Positions 34,627 to 43,211 of a stretch of 49,417 nucleotides of DNA are shown here, piece by piece. This stretch comes from CAZRKC01 sp964600665 (GTDB lineage Bacteria > Bacillota > SLNR01): positions 1 through 49,417 of the forward strand of contig CAZRKC010000015.1 of the NCBI GenBank assembly GCA_964600665.1. The letters run 5' to 3'. How positions within the stretch are numbered: position 1 is the first letter of the stretch; every line of letters begins with the position of its first letter. Below the pieces are notes generated by a model. The model ran no database searches. It was not told the DNA's origin and saw only the letters and a program-made list of their open reading frames with translations. The translations under genes were made by a program, and so were the position numbers.

Positions 34627-35103
34627 TTAAAATTCTTCGGTATGGATGCTTTGCAAAAAGGCAATGAGTTCATCCGAATTGGGGATATCGCTCATAGATT
34701 GTGAGTAATGAGCATACCGGACGATCCCTTTTTTATCGATGATGAATTGAGCCGGCATTCGCCCTAATTTCAGGGCATTTACTTCCTGACCGTATAATTT
34801 CAGGACAATTTGATCGGGGTCGGCAATACCAATGAAGCGAATATCCTGGGTGGTCCAGAATTCTCTAAACGCCTCTGAATACTCAGGCCCAACGACGATA
34901 ATTTCCGCTTCGACTTCTCTGAATCGTCGATAGTCATGGCGCAACTGTGCCATATGTTTCCGAGTGTACGGTCACCCAAATCCCCGATTGAGAATCAGCA
35001 GGACATAACGTTCACCTCGGAAGTCAGCCAGACTGACCGTCTTCCCATTTGTATCAGCCACACTGAAATCCGGGGCAGCCGAGCCGACTATAATCCGCTT
35101 CAT
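34627..35103 (-). CDS. Selenocysteine-containing peroxiredoxin (AhpC/TSA family)
   Basis: The frame opens at ATG 35103, with AAAAGGGGGG about 7 bases upstream, and is 158 residues long if the in-frame TGA at 34972-34974 is selenocysteine. The context is LLILNRGFG-U44-PYTRKHMAQLR, where peroxiredoxins of this type have GFGCPFCR; U44 therefore replaces the peroxidatic Cys. The motif is U-x2-T: the second Cys is Thr and no other Cys exists in the chain, so it is a 1-Sec type that needs an external thiol, probably the Trx-like protein downstream. The N-terminus SAAPDFSVADTNGKTVSL and FRGERYV are typical. It reduces peroxides. Without Sec decoding the gene appears as a 108-residue fragment. Confidence 0.9.
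34936..34974 (-). promoter_or_regulatory. Putative bacterial SECIS element in the peroxiredoxin gene
   Basis: Downstream of TGA, ATGGC pairs with GCCAT (bases +19 to +23 with +32 to +36). Inside, an A-C mismatch and one C-G pair close a loop AGTT at +26 to +29, with G in the second position. Distance and loop base fit the bacterial SECIS pattern; the stem is shorter than in the ArsC-like gene. Confidence 0.55.
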
Positions 35104-35138
35104 GGGAATACCCCCCTTTTTATCTTATTATTGTCTTC

Positions 35139-35167
35139 AGTATATCATATTCTGAACTTGCATCTAA
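35139..35167 (-). promoter_or_regulatory. Candidate sigma-A promoter of the peroxiredoxin gene
   Basis: On the minus strand TTAGAT and TATACT are separated by 17 bases, about 30 bases before the ribosome binding site. It would drive the peroxiredoxin and probably the Trx-like gene. Confidence 0.4.
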
Positions 35168-35318
35168 GGAGAAGTTATCCCATCAGCGTTTTGCAAGAGC
35201 AGAAATAAATCGCCGTGAGAGGAAGGAAAACGGAACAATATTTCATCAAGCACCGTCATAGTAGTAGCCAGGCGTTATTCTACGCCTGCATCTTGTGATA
35301 CCTGGGGAGGTCTGACTT

Positions 35319-37616
35319 ATGAAACGATTTATCGTTCCTGTCATCTTGTTACTGGCTTTGGTTCTTGTTCCTGGGTTATCCCCATGGACCACCACCGGGT
35401 ATGTCCCCACGAAAGAAACTTTACTAGTTGATGGTCAAAGAGTCGATGTGGATGTGATTTCTGCAGGGCGTACGGTTATGATTGCCATTGAACAACTGGC
35501 TGATAAGGTTGGTATGCGATTAACCAGTGAACATGATCAGAAAACATGGACAGCGGACTGGCGGGGCACGTCAGCAGTCATTCCTGTGAGTGAAAGGTAT
35601 TTCACGATCGATAAAACAGAAATTGACTTATCAATTCCAACTACGATCATGAAAAACCATTTATATGTTCCGATGGAGTTTTTCACAAAAGCGTTTGGTG
35701 TCACCGTTGACTGGGATCAAGATGCGCGGATCGCCCTCATTGAGACTCGGACATTGCCCGTTGTGGGATCATATGCAAACCTGAAGCGAATCATTGCCCG
35801 AGCTAATCAAAATGTTGGCTTCATGGGTGGGTGGAAATTCTTACGCAGTGGAATGTCGGATCAAGCGACAGCACCTGAAGGAATGGGCGATAGCAATAGC
35901 TATTCCGGTACCAATGTTCAAGTCCAGGGAGTTGATGAGGCCGATATCATCAAAACAGATGGCCAGTATCTCTATCAACTCAGTAATCAACGCTTCATCA
36001 TCAGCCGCGTCTTCCCCGCTGAAGATATGGGTGTCATCAGTACACTGCGATATGATGACGGTAAGTTTGCTCCCGTTGCCTTATATGTTCAAGGTGACCA
36101 GGCCGTTGTCATCGGCACCTATTACAATATGGAATACCCGCCGGGCGTCCGTGATGTCAAATCCGATGCCGACCGCATGATGATGCCATATTATTATCCT
36201 GGGACGGTCAAAGCCATTGTCTATGACATGACTGATCGGGGAAATGTCAAAGTATCCCGGGAAGTAGAAATGGAGGGCTATTATACCTCTTCGCGGATGA
36301 TCGGCTCTTCCATCTATTTCGTTGCCAACAAATACATGGGTCCTATCTACTACTATGCCGAAGAAAATGTTGTCAGAGATACCCCGTTATTTAAAGATAC
36401 AGCGAAATCTGAAGCGTATGAATCCGTTAAATATGAGGACATTCACTATTTCCCAGGTTCTGTCGAACCGAATTATCTGATGATCGGTGGTATTGACCTT
36501 TCAAAGCCAGAGCAAAAAATGGAAGTCAATACATATCTGGGATCTGGTCAAAATATCTACGCGTCCGCTGAACATTTGTATGTAGCTGTATCACAATATG
36601 AATACCCTGTACAGAAATCGGAACCGGATACAAATACATCGTCCATCATGCCGCAAGATATCATGACCAAAACCACGATATATAAGTTTGCACTTTCAAA
36701 TGGCAAAACCGAATATACTGCCCAGGGTGAAGTTAAAGGTACAGTCCTTAACCAATTCTCCATGGATGAATATGACGGATACTTCCGGATTGCAACGACA
36801 AAAGGTGAAAACTGGTGGGCAGAAAGCAATCCAACGGAAAACAACATCTATATCTTAGACAGTTCACTCCGCCAGATAGGTAAATTAGAAGGCTTGGCTA
36901 AAGGGGAGCGAATCTACTCTGTTCGTTTCATGGGTGAGCGCGGTTACATGGTTACATTCAAAAATATCGATCCGTTGTTTGTCATCGACTTATCAGTGCC
37001 CAGCTCTCCCAAAGTATTAGGAGAACTCAAAATCCCTGGTTTCAGTGACTATCTGCATCCCTATACAGACAACCTGCTCATCGGATTTGGCAAGGAAACG
37101 GAAGAAGTCAAATTCACTGACTGGAATGGTGAAGTGCGAACGGCAGTTGTTGACAGCGGAATGAAAGTCGCAATGTTTGATGTAAGCAATGTCAGTAAGC
37201 CAATTGAAAAGGACAAGGAGTTGATTGGCGACCGGGGCACATACTCAGAGCTACTCTACAATCATAAAGCTTTGATGTTTTCCAATGAAAAAAACCTGAT
37301 GGCCTTCCCAGTAACAGTGATGCGAATTCGACCACAAAGTGAAAAACCCGATGAAGTCCCGTATGGTGAGTTTGCATTTCAAGGTGCATATATCTATTCA
37401 ATCGATCCGGAAAAAGGAATTACATATAAAGGCCGGGTCACACATTTAAATGAAGAAGACCTTCTCAACGCAGCCAAATACTGGTATGATGATGGTAAAA
37501 CGATTGAACGTATCATTTACATCAATGACACTCTGTATACCATATCCCGCGAAATGATTCGTGCGTATGAACTCGATACGCTGAATCCGATCAAAACGAT
37601 CAAATTCGGGAAGTAA
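35319..37616 (+). CDS. Secreted beta-propeller protein with stalk domain
   Basis: 765 residues. A signal peptide (MKRFIVPVILLLALVLVPG) is followed by a copper-amine-oxidase-N-like stalk domain (about 30-150: LLVDGQRVDVDV, LYVPMEFFTKAFGVTVDWD). The large C-terminal part starts at STNVQVQGVDEADIIKTDG-like sequence (NVQVQGVDEADIIKTDG), the hallmark of the secreted beta-propeller C-terminal family found in archaea and Firmicutes. It acts outside the cell, probably binding a partner or surface; no enzymatic residues are seen. GGGGAGG precedes the ATG. First gene of the plus-strand block. Confidence 0.92.
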   Translation: MKRFIVPVILLLALVLVPGLSPWTTTGYVPTKETLLVDGQRVDVDVISAGRTVMIAIEQLADKVGMRLTSEHDQKTWTADWRGTSAVIPVSERYFTIDKTEIDLSIPTTIMKNHLYVPMEFFTKAFGVTVDWDQDARIALIETRTLPVVGSYANLKRIIARANQNVGFMGGWKFLRSGMSDQATAPEGMGDSNSYSGTNVQVQGVDEADIIKTDGQYLYQLSNQRFIISRVFPAEDMGVISTLRYDDGKFAPVALYVQGDQAVVIGTYYNMEYPPGVRDVKSDADRMMMPYYYPGTVKAIVYDMTDRGNVKVSREVEMEGYYTSSRMIGSSIYFVANKYMGPIYYYAEENVVRDTPLFKDTAKSEAYESVKYEDIHYFPGSVEPNYLMIGGIDLSKPEQKMEVNTYLGSGQNIYASAEHLYVAVSQYEYPVQKSEPDTNTSSIMPQDIMTKTTIYKFALSNGKTEYTAQGEVKGTVLNQFSMDEYDGYFRIATTKGENWWAESNPTENNIYILDSSLRQIGKLEGLAKGERIYSVRFMGERGYMVTFKNIDPLFVIDLSVPSSPKVLGELKIPGFSDYLHPYTDNLLIGFGKETEEVKFTDWNGEVRTAVVDSGMKVAMFDVSNVSKPIEKDKELIGDRGTYSELLYNHKALMFSNEKNLMAFPVTVMRIRPQSEKPDEVPYGEFAFQGAYIYSIDPEKGITYKGRVTHLNEEDLLNAAKYWYDDGKTIERIIYINDTLYTISREMIRAYELDTLNPIKTIKFGK

Positions 37617-37622
37617 CAATCA

Positions 37623-37642
37623 GGGAGGTGTCATACACCTCC
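37623..37642 (+). terminator. Short hairpin after the beta-propeller gene
   Basis: GGAGGTG and CACCTCC flank a 5-base loop directly after the stop codon. There is no T-run, so it may be a weak terminator or an mRNA end signal before the acetyltransferase gene. Confidence 0.35.
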
Positions 37643-37668
37643 TTGAACTATTTGTAAGAGGTGAAATC

Positions 37669-38556
37669 ATGACAGCATCGTTTCGAGAATATTCACATCA
37701 ACCTGGATTTACGCAAGATTTTCACGCTGTTCGCGAATTTTTACTGCGAATCAACCAACCAATGGTGACGACTCCCAATTTTCTTTGGGGTCGTTGGGAA
37801 TGGGCTTTTTCCTTGCCATATCTGGACACAAAGTCCTTGAACCGGATCGGTATATGGGAAGAACATGGGCAAATTGTTGGCTTGATCACGTATGAAGATA
37901 GCCTGGGTACCGCGTATCTGATGACCGACCCGGAATATGGATTCTTGAAGCCGGAGATGTTAGCTTACGGGATCAACCATCTGTCCTGTGATGGGGAATT
38001 TAAAATTCCCATTAATGACAATGACCGAGCACTGCAGCATGCAGCTATCTCATTCGGACTGCACCCGACTCAAGGGAAACAAGCCACTGCTGCCATCGAA
38101 TTGAACCCGGATCTTCAAATCCCTGTACCAGTTGGCTACCAGCGTTTCAGCTTGGCTGATCACTGTGACATCCGAGAATATCATCAATGTCTGTATCGCG
38201 GCTTCAACCACCTCGGTGAACCACCAGATTCTGAATCGGAGCTGAAAGCGCGAACCATCAGTATATCCGGACCGCATGTGAAACGTGACTTAAATATTGT
38301 CGTCGCTGACGAAAAAGGCCATTATGTCTCTTATTGCGGAATGTGGTACGAGCCAGGTACTAATTACGCTCTCGTCGAACCAGTATGCACCGTACCAGAG
38401 CACCGGAAAAAAGGGTGCGGAAAAGCAGCTGTCTTAGAAGCAGTCCGACGATGCGGGTTGCTGGGAGCTAAGATTGCTTTCGTTGGTTCCGGTCAACAGT
38501 TTTATTTCCAAATCGGTTTTTTCCCGCATACAACAGATACAGTCTGGTCAATTTAA
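37669..38556 (+). CDS. GNAT-family N-acetyltransferase
   Basis: 295 residues. The C-terminal GNAT domain shows the acetyl-CoA motif VCTVPEHRKKGCGKAAVLE at about 240-258, with strand YALVEP before it. The N-terminal half (about 1-140) looks like a second, degenerate GNAT-type domain. Substrate not known. AGAGGTG lies 6-8 bases before the ATG. It follows the beta-propeller gene by 52 bases and is closed by a strong hairpin. Confidence 0.9.
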   Translation: MTASFREYSHQPGFTQDFHAVREFLLRINQPMVTTPNFLWGRWEWAFSLPYLDTKSLNRIGIWEEHGQIVGLITYEDSLGTAYLMTDPEYGFLKPEMLAYGINHLSCDGEFKIPINDNDRALQHAAISFGLHPTQGKQATAAIELNPDLQIPVPVGYQRFSLADHCDIREYHQCLYRGFNHLGEPPDSESELKARTISISGPHVKRDLNIVVADEKGHYVSYCGMWYEPGTNYALVEPVCTVPEHRKKGCGKAAVLEAVRRCGLLGAKIAFVGSGQQFYFQIGFFPHTTDTVWSI

Positions 38557-38625
38557 GAGACTCAATATTACCCGGTGTTTTATCATGTAATTATGACCCA
38601 GCACATTTATTTAATTGGAACACCT

Positions 38626-38657
38626 TCAAAGAAGAGCTGCCTGCAGCTCTTCTTTGA
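38626..38657. terminator. 14-bp perfect hairpin after the acetyltransferase gene
   Basis: TCAAAGAAGAGCTG and its complement flank the loop CCTG. No T-run follows (GAATCATCC). It sits 70 bases after the stop codon and is the probable 3' end of that transcript. Confidence 0.6.
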
Positions 38658-38737
38658 GAATCATCCTTCCAAATGGACGAAAAGATAACTGTTTGATAAA
38701 ATAATATATACGGGAGCGATAACTGTGGGGGGAGTAT

Positions 38738-39424
38738 ATGATGAAGGGACGGTTATGGGAAATCGATACAGCCCGCGGTGTGGCCATTGTGATTATGGTG
38801 GCTTACCACTTCCTGTTTGATCTCAATGTATTCTTCGGGTATCAATTCATACTTCATCGAGGATTCTGGTTTTGGTTCGGCCGATTTGCCTTCCTGACAT
38901 TTGTTGCCTGCGCTGGCATCAGTAGTACTTTCAGCCGTAGCAATCTGCTGAGGGGCCGATCGGTTTTTCTCTGGGGAATGCTGATCACGACCATAACCTA
39001 TTTGGTCGATCCAGGATTAACCGTCCGTTTTGGGATCTTGCATTTTATGGGTATCAGTATGATGATCTATCATTTTATTGCAGCTTGGCACCCGAGATGT
39101 CTGTTCATGGTCGGCACAGCGATATTTGCATCCGGTCCATATCTGAGCCAGATTTCTGTGACAACCCCTTATCTGTTTCCCCTTGGGCTAACGATGGCAG
39201 GGTTTTCATCTTCTGACTATTACCCCCTGTTGCCATGGTTTGGTGTTTTTCTCTTAGGAGCCGCAATAGGGAAAACCATCTATTCAGACCGAGTGAGTAT
39301 CTATCCCATGCCATGGGCTGATAATTGGCTAGCCTGGATGGGTCGCCGCTCCTTGATCATTTATCTGGTGCATCAGCCCTTGATCATGGCATGGCTACTA
39401 TTCTACTTTCGCTTTGTAACTTGA
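38738..39424 (+). CDS. DUF1624/HGSNAT-like membrane acyltransferase
   Basis: 228 residues with seven to eight hydrophobic segments. The N-terminal LWEIDTARGVAIVIMVAYHF (His and Asp near residue 10-23) is typical of DUF1624, related to the heparan-alpha-glucosaminide N-acetyltransferase catalytic domain. The C-terminal LIIYLVHQPLIMA is the other conserved stretch. It probably transfers an acyl group to an external sugar or lipid, as inferred from the family. GGGGGAG is followed by ATGATG, so the start may be 38738 or 38741. Confidence 0.9.
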   Translation: MMKGRLWEIDTARGVAIVIMVAYHFLFDLNVFFGYQFILHRGFWFWFGRFAFLTFVACAGISSTFSRSNLLRGRSVFLWGMLITTITYLVDPGLTVRFGILHFMGISMMIYHFIAAWHPRCLFMVGTAIFASGPYLSQISVTTPYLFPLGLTMAGFSSSDYYPLLPWFGVFLLGAAIGKTIYSDRVSIYPMPWADNWLAWMGRRSLIIYLVHQPLIMAWLLFYFRFVT

Positions 39425-39550
39425 TAGTTTCCCAAAGTGCCTCCTTGGCTAGTTTTCCCCCTTGTCTTATGAATAAAGGGAAACTGTGATTTAAACCGAA
39501 AGATATATTGATTATTTCCTTCAGCAGCTTGGATTTCAGGGGGGATATTC

Positions 39551-40879
39551 GTGAGCAAACGTTCTTGTCTCGTTTGGATCATAATCATGATTCTTTTAGT
39601 CTTTCCCCTCAGCCTGAAAGGGGCTGTGGATACTGAAACAGTGATTGCTGAGTCATACACCGCAGAATCAGTGGTATACAAACGACAAGTCTTTCTGGAT
39701 AATAATGGCCAGATTGCAAACGAAATAAACGGAGATTTACTGGTTCAATGCGATGCCATTTACCGGCTTGATTTCTGGAATCTCGGCAGTTTATCCACGG
39801 ACCCGCTGCATGCACAATCCCGACTGTATGCTGTTTTTACGCCCACTGAAACCCTCCAGGATATCATGATGGAGCGGATGACCCAGCAATTCCTGGCCAT
39901 CGACCCGATGACTATGAACCCGAAAGACGCTGCGCTCATGGCAGAATATCGATGGATCCAGGAAGTCAGGGCAAGAAAACCCAATCACGCTCCGATCGAA
40001 CTTGACTATGGGATCCTTGAGTTTTCCGGAAGCCCTGACGGAATTTTCACCGGAGCTGTTGGCATACAACCAATTTCAGGAGTAATCCGGATCGAGCCCG
40101 GTGATCGTTTAGAAGACCCTCCTGTCTTCTTCTGTGACCTAACCGGTGCATATGATCTGACTCTTCAAATTATCCAGCAAACACCCTTTATGGAATGGTC
40201 AGAGGAAATATCCACCGTGGTGACAAAGAAGTGGGCTGATATGCACCGTACTCTGGTGTTGGCGGTCGCCGGCGATGCCCGGATTCGACCTGCTGATGCA
40301 GAATTTGCGGAGAAAGCCAAAGCTGGTCAGCCATTATTCAATCAGTATTCAATTGAAACCGGACCTTCCAGTTACGCAAAAATGAAAATCGGTGAAAGTA
40401 TGCTGATCATGAATGCCCAGACCCGGCTCCTTTTAACTGATACCGAAGATGATGAAAGCTTCGCTTTATCAATTCAGTCCGGGAGCATTTGGCTGTCAAA
40501 AAAGGATACCCAATTCGATAGTACCATGGATATCTTGACAAATGTTGGGATCATCAATGTTAAAAACGCTACTTTGGTTTGCGAATCCCAGGACATATCA
40601 TCAACCGTAAAAGTCATGGAAGGCTCGGTGCGACTTCAATCCAAGAATCTTGAGGCCATCTGGGTTACAGAGGGGAAATTTTCTGAAACAACTGCTGCTG
40701 GAGTTGGGGCACTTAGATCATTCTCCATCAATGAAGAACACCAAAAATGGCAAGCAATGCTGAATCTCTTGAATGTACCCGAAGAGCAGGAGTGGATTTT
40801 TGCTATTGCAGCTATCATGGCTGCTGTGATCATGATCGTTTTGCATCTGGTCTTTGGCAGAAAGAAACCAAATAAATAG
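39551..40879 (+). CDS. FecR-like secreted protein with C-terminal membrane anchor
   Basis: 442 residues from GTG 39551, preceded by GGGGGG. A signal/anchor segment (SCLVWIIIMILLVFPLSL) lies at 5-22 and a C-terminal hydrophobic helix (IFAIAAIMAAVIMIVLHLVF) at about 415-434, followed by a basic tail. Residues about 270-390 show FecR-type beta repeats (LSIQSGSIWLSKKDT, STVKVMEGSVRLQSK). The central region (90-260) is not recognised. It is probably a surface protein anchored at the C-terminus. No sigma-factor gene is nearby, so classical FecR signalling is unlikely. Confidence 0.82.
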   Translation: MSKRSCLVWIIIMILLVFPLSLKGAVDTETVIAESYTAESVVYKRQVFLDNNGQIANEINGDLLVQCDAIYRLDFWNLGSLSTDPLHAQSRLYAVFTPTETLQDIMMERMTQQFLAIDPMTMNPKDAALMAEYRWIQEVRARKPNHAPIELDYGILEFSGSPDGIFTGAVGIQPISGVIRIEPGDRLEDPPVFFCDLTGAYDLTLQIIQQTPFMEWSEEISTVVTKKWADMHRTLVLAVAGDARIRPADAEFAEKAKAGQPLFNQYSIETGPSSYAKMKIGESMLIMNAQTRLLLTDTEDDESFALSIQSGSIWLSKKDTQFDSTMDILTNVGIINVKNATLVCESQDISSTVKVMEGSVRLQSKNLEAIWVTEGKFSETTAAGVGALRSFSINEEHQKWQAMLNLLNVPEEQEWIFAIAAIMAAVIMIVLHLVFGRKKPNK

Positions 40880-40901
40880 AATTCGGACTAATTCCCCACA
40901 A

Positions 40902-40935
40902 AAAACAGCCCTGCTTTTTCGTGCAGGGCTGTTTT
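40902..40935. terminator. Bidirectional terminator between the FecR-like and RpiR genes
   Basis: A 13-bp stem (AAAACAGCCCTGC / GCAGGGCTGTTTT) with an 8-base loop. A-run and T-run on the two sides let it work for both convergent genes. Confidence 0.9.
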
Positions 40936-40953
40936 GGTGATATATCCCGTACT

Positions 40954-41826
40954 TCATCCTTTATTATTCACATTATAAATGCTATATCGGGACCAGATGT
41001 CTTCAAGCTTTTTGAAATAATCCCTCGTCTCGTCCTTCTTACCCATCCCAACGGCGATGATCAAGGCATTAATTAAACTCATGGGTGCAACCAGGGAATC
41101 CACGAAAGACACCATATTGCTGCGGGCAGTCAAACAGTAGTGAGACATCTCAGCGATGGGTGACATCATACTGTCCGTAATCCCGATGATGGTCGCTCCT
41201 TCTTCCTTGGCATATCGGATGGCTTCAATCGTTCGTCGGGAATAACGCGGAAAGCTAATGCCAATCAGAACATCCCCTTCCCCGGCTCGTAATAACTGTT
41301 CGAATATATCGCTGATCCCATAGCCCACTACTCGCACATTGTCCAGCACTAAATTGAGATAGAAACCAAGATACTGGGCTAAGGCAGTTGAACTACGCAG
41401 ACCCACAATGTATATGGTCTTCGCAGCGAAGACTTCTTTGATAATCTTCTGGAATGTCTCATTATCAGCCATGTCCAATGTAGAGCGGATATTTTCCATG
41501 TCAGATTTGAGGATGTTCTTCAAGATATCCCCTTCATTGGTATATTGGGTTGACATTTCGACCCGCTGGACCGTAGTCAGTTTATTCTTGATGATTTCTT
41601 GCATGGCTGTTTGAAGATCGGGGTATCCATCAAATCCCAAGGCAATCGCAAATCGAACAACTGTGGATTCACTAACACCCACATCGTTCCCTAATTTCGC
41701 TGCAGTTAAAAATGCAGCCCGATCAAATTCGCGGGTGATAAATTGAGCGATTCGCTTTTGACCTTTGCTCAGTTTCGGGAAATGAGTGTGAATACACTGC
41801 AAAACATTCATATTTTCTGCGGCCAA
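40954..41826 (-). CDS. RpiR/MurR-family regulator
   Basis: 290 residues from TTG 41826, 5 bases after GAGGTGG; ATG 41850 is an alternative that overlaps the korC-like gene by 14 bases. The N-terminal helix-turn-helix (LGNDVGVSESTVVRFAIALG) is followed by a SIS domain (about 110-280: VGLRSSTALAQYLGF, GDVLIGISFPRYS) that should bind a phosphosugar or similar ligand. It comes last in the korDABC block and may be co-transcribed with it, so it is the obvious candidate regulator of the cluster. RpiR proteins usually control sugar genes, so this pairing is unusual. Confidence 0.9.
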   Translation of the reverse strand: MAAENMNVLQCIHTHFPKLSKGQKRIAQFITREFDRAAFLTAAKLGNDVGVSESTVVRFAIALGFDGYPDLQTAMQEIIKNKLTTVQRVEMSTQYTNEGDILKNILKSDMENIRSTLDMADNETFQKIIKEVFAAKTIYIVGLRSSTALAQYLGFYLNLVLDNVRVVGYGISDIFEQLLRAGEGDVLIGISFPRYSRRTIEAIRYAKEEGATIIGITDSMMSPIAEMSHYCLTARSNMVSFVDSLVAPMSLINALIIAVGMGKKDETRDYFKKLEDIWSRYSIYNVNNKG

Positions 41827-41836
41827 TGAGACCACC

Positions 41837-42394
41837 TCAATTCTTTTCATTTCTCGATTTATTCGCTGCCAGCAGGCAACCTTCCTGCAGGGCTTTGCGA
41901 TTCAAGTCTTCAGTACCTTTGGGGACCCGGTTTAATACCGCCGTCTCCAAAGAATCCAGCGACACCACCTGCGTTACACCTTGAATCACTCCCAAAGCGA
42001 CGATGTTGGCGACCATGCTCCTCCCAATCTTATCTGATGCTGTGATGAGAATAGGCAGTTGCAGGACATGTTGTTGACCAGGCAGCAAATGAATCTGATC
42101 ATCTGAAATCAATACCCCGTCTGGCTTGAGTGTATCCGCATACTTGTCATAAGCTTCCTGGGATAAAACGAGTAGCACATCGGCTTCATCAACCTTTGGA
42201 AAATCGATACTCCCTTCGCTGATGATGACTTCCGCTTTGCTGGCTCCACCTCTTGCCTCAGGTCCATAGGACTGGGATTGAACCGCATTCTTGCCATCCA
42301 GGATTGCTGCTTCAGCAAGAATAATTCCGGCCAGAATCAATCCCTGACCCCCTGATCCTCCTAAACGAATCTCGATCTGACTCATATCATCCAC
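41837..42394 (-). CDS. korC: 2-oxoacid:ferredoxin oxidoreductase, gamma subunit
   Basis: 185 residues. LGGSGGQGLILAG at the N-terminus and SQSYGPEARGGASKAEVI are typical of the gamma subunit of the POR/KGOR/VOR superfamily. This subunit helps in CoA binding and complex stability. The ATG lies 5-6 bases after AAGGGG and overlaps the beta-subunit gene by 8 bases, so the genes are translationally coupled. Use of the kor name rests on gene order; the exact 2-oxoacid may differ. Confidence 0.9.
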   Translation of the reverse strand: MDDMSQIEIRLGGSGGQGLILAGIILAEAAILDGKNAVQSQSYGPEARGGASKAEVIISEGSIDFPKVDEADVLLVLSQEAYDKYADTLKPDGVLISDDQIHLLPGQQHVLQLPILITASDKIGRSMVANIVALGVIQGVTQVVSLDSLETAVLNRVPKGTEDLNRKALQEGCLLAANKSRNEKN

Positions 42395-43211
42395 GCCCCT
42401 TCTGGGAAGCTTCTACGATTCGCATATATTCTTGGGTGTATTCTGGTTCCGGACTGTTTTTGAATTCACCAATGATGATTTTGTCCTGCAACTGTTCGGG
42501 CGTCATGGTGATAGCGGCACGGACATCCACAGCTCGGTTTTTCAGATCTTCCATCATATCAACAGCCGAGCCTTTCCGATTCCGACGTCCATAGTATGTT
42601 GGGCAGATGCTGATTGCATCCACCAAAGAAAAACCTTTATTGGAAATCGCCCTTTCTATCAGTTTGATCATGGCTGGAACATGAAATACGGTGCTGCGAC
42701 CCACATAGGTTGCTCCTGCTGCACCCGCGAGGTTACAAATATCGAATTGTTTATCAATATTACCATAAGGGCTTGTGGTCGCCAACCCTTTCGTTGGTGT
42801 CGTTGGTGAATACTGACCGCCAGTCATTCCGTAAATATTGTTATTGAATACAACCATGGTGATATCGATATTACGTCGAGCCGTGTGGATCAAATGGTTT
42901 CCCCCGATGGCTGAAGCGTCTCCATCACCGGTTACCACGATCACTTCCAGTTCCGGATTAGCCAGCTTGACCCCAGTCGCGAAAGCGAGTGCTCTTCCAT
43001 GGGTCGTATGCAGGGTGTTAAAATCCATATAACCAGGTGCTCGGGACGAACACCCAATCCCTGATATCACACAAACTTTCTGCTTGTCTAAACCAAGATT
43101 TTCAATGGCTTGCGCCGTTGCTCGCATGATAATGCCGTGACCGCAACCCGGACACCAGATATGTGGCAGCCGATCCATGCGGAAATTGTCACGAATCAGT
43201 TTGCTTGGCAT
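42387..43211 (-). CDS. korB: 2-oxoacid:ferredoxin oxidoreductase, beta subunit (TPP-binding)
   Basis: 274 residues. CPGCGHG (20-26) and the TPP/Mg motif GDGDASAIGGNH followed by NNNIYGMTGGQ identify the thiamine-diphosphate binding subunit. In the KorB/VorB type the CPGC motif is part of the cluster-binding region, with C53 and C-terminal cysteines. GGGAGGTG precedes the ATG, and the alpha subunit's stop codon directly abuts this start (TAAATG). Confidence 0.93.
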   Translation of the reverse strand: MPSKLIRDNFRMDRLPHIWCPGCGHGIIMRATAQAIENLGLDKQKVCVISGIGCSSRAPGYMDFNTLHTTHGRALAFATGVKLANPELEVIVVTGDGDASAIGGNHLIHTARRNIDITMVVFNNNIYGMTGGQYSPTTPTKGLATTSPYGNIDKQFDICNLAGAAGATYVGRSTVFHVPAMIKLIERAISNKGFSLVDAISICPTYYGRRNRKGSAVDMMEDLKNRAVDVRAAITMTPEQLQDKIIIGEFKNSPEPEYTQEYMRIVEASQKGRG

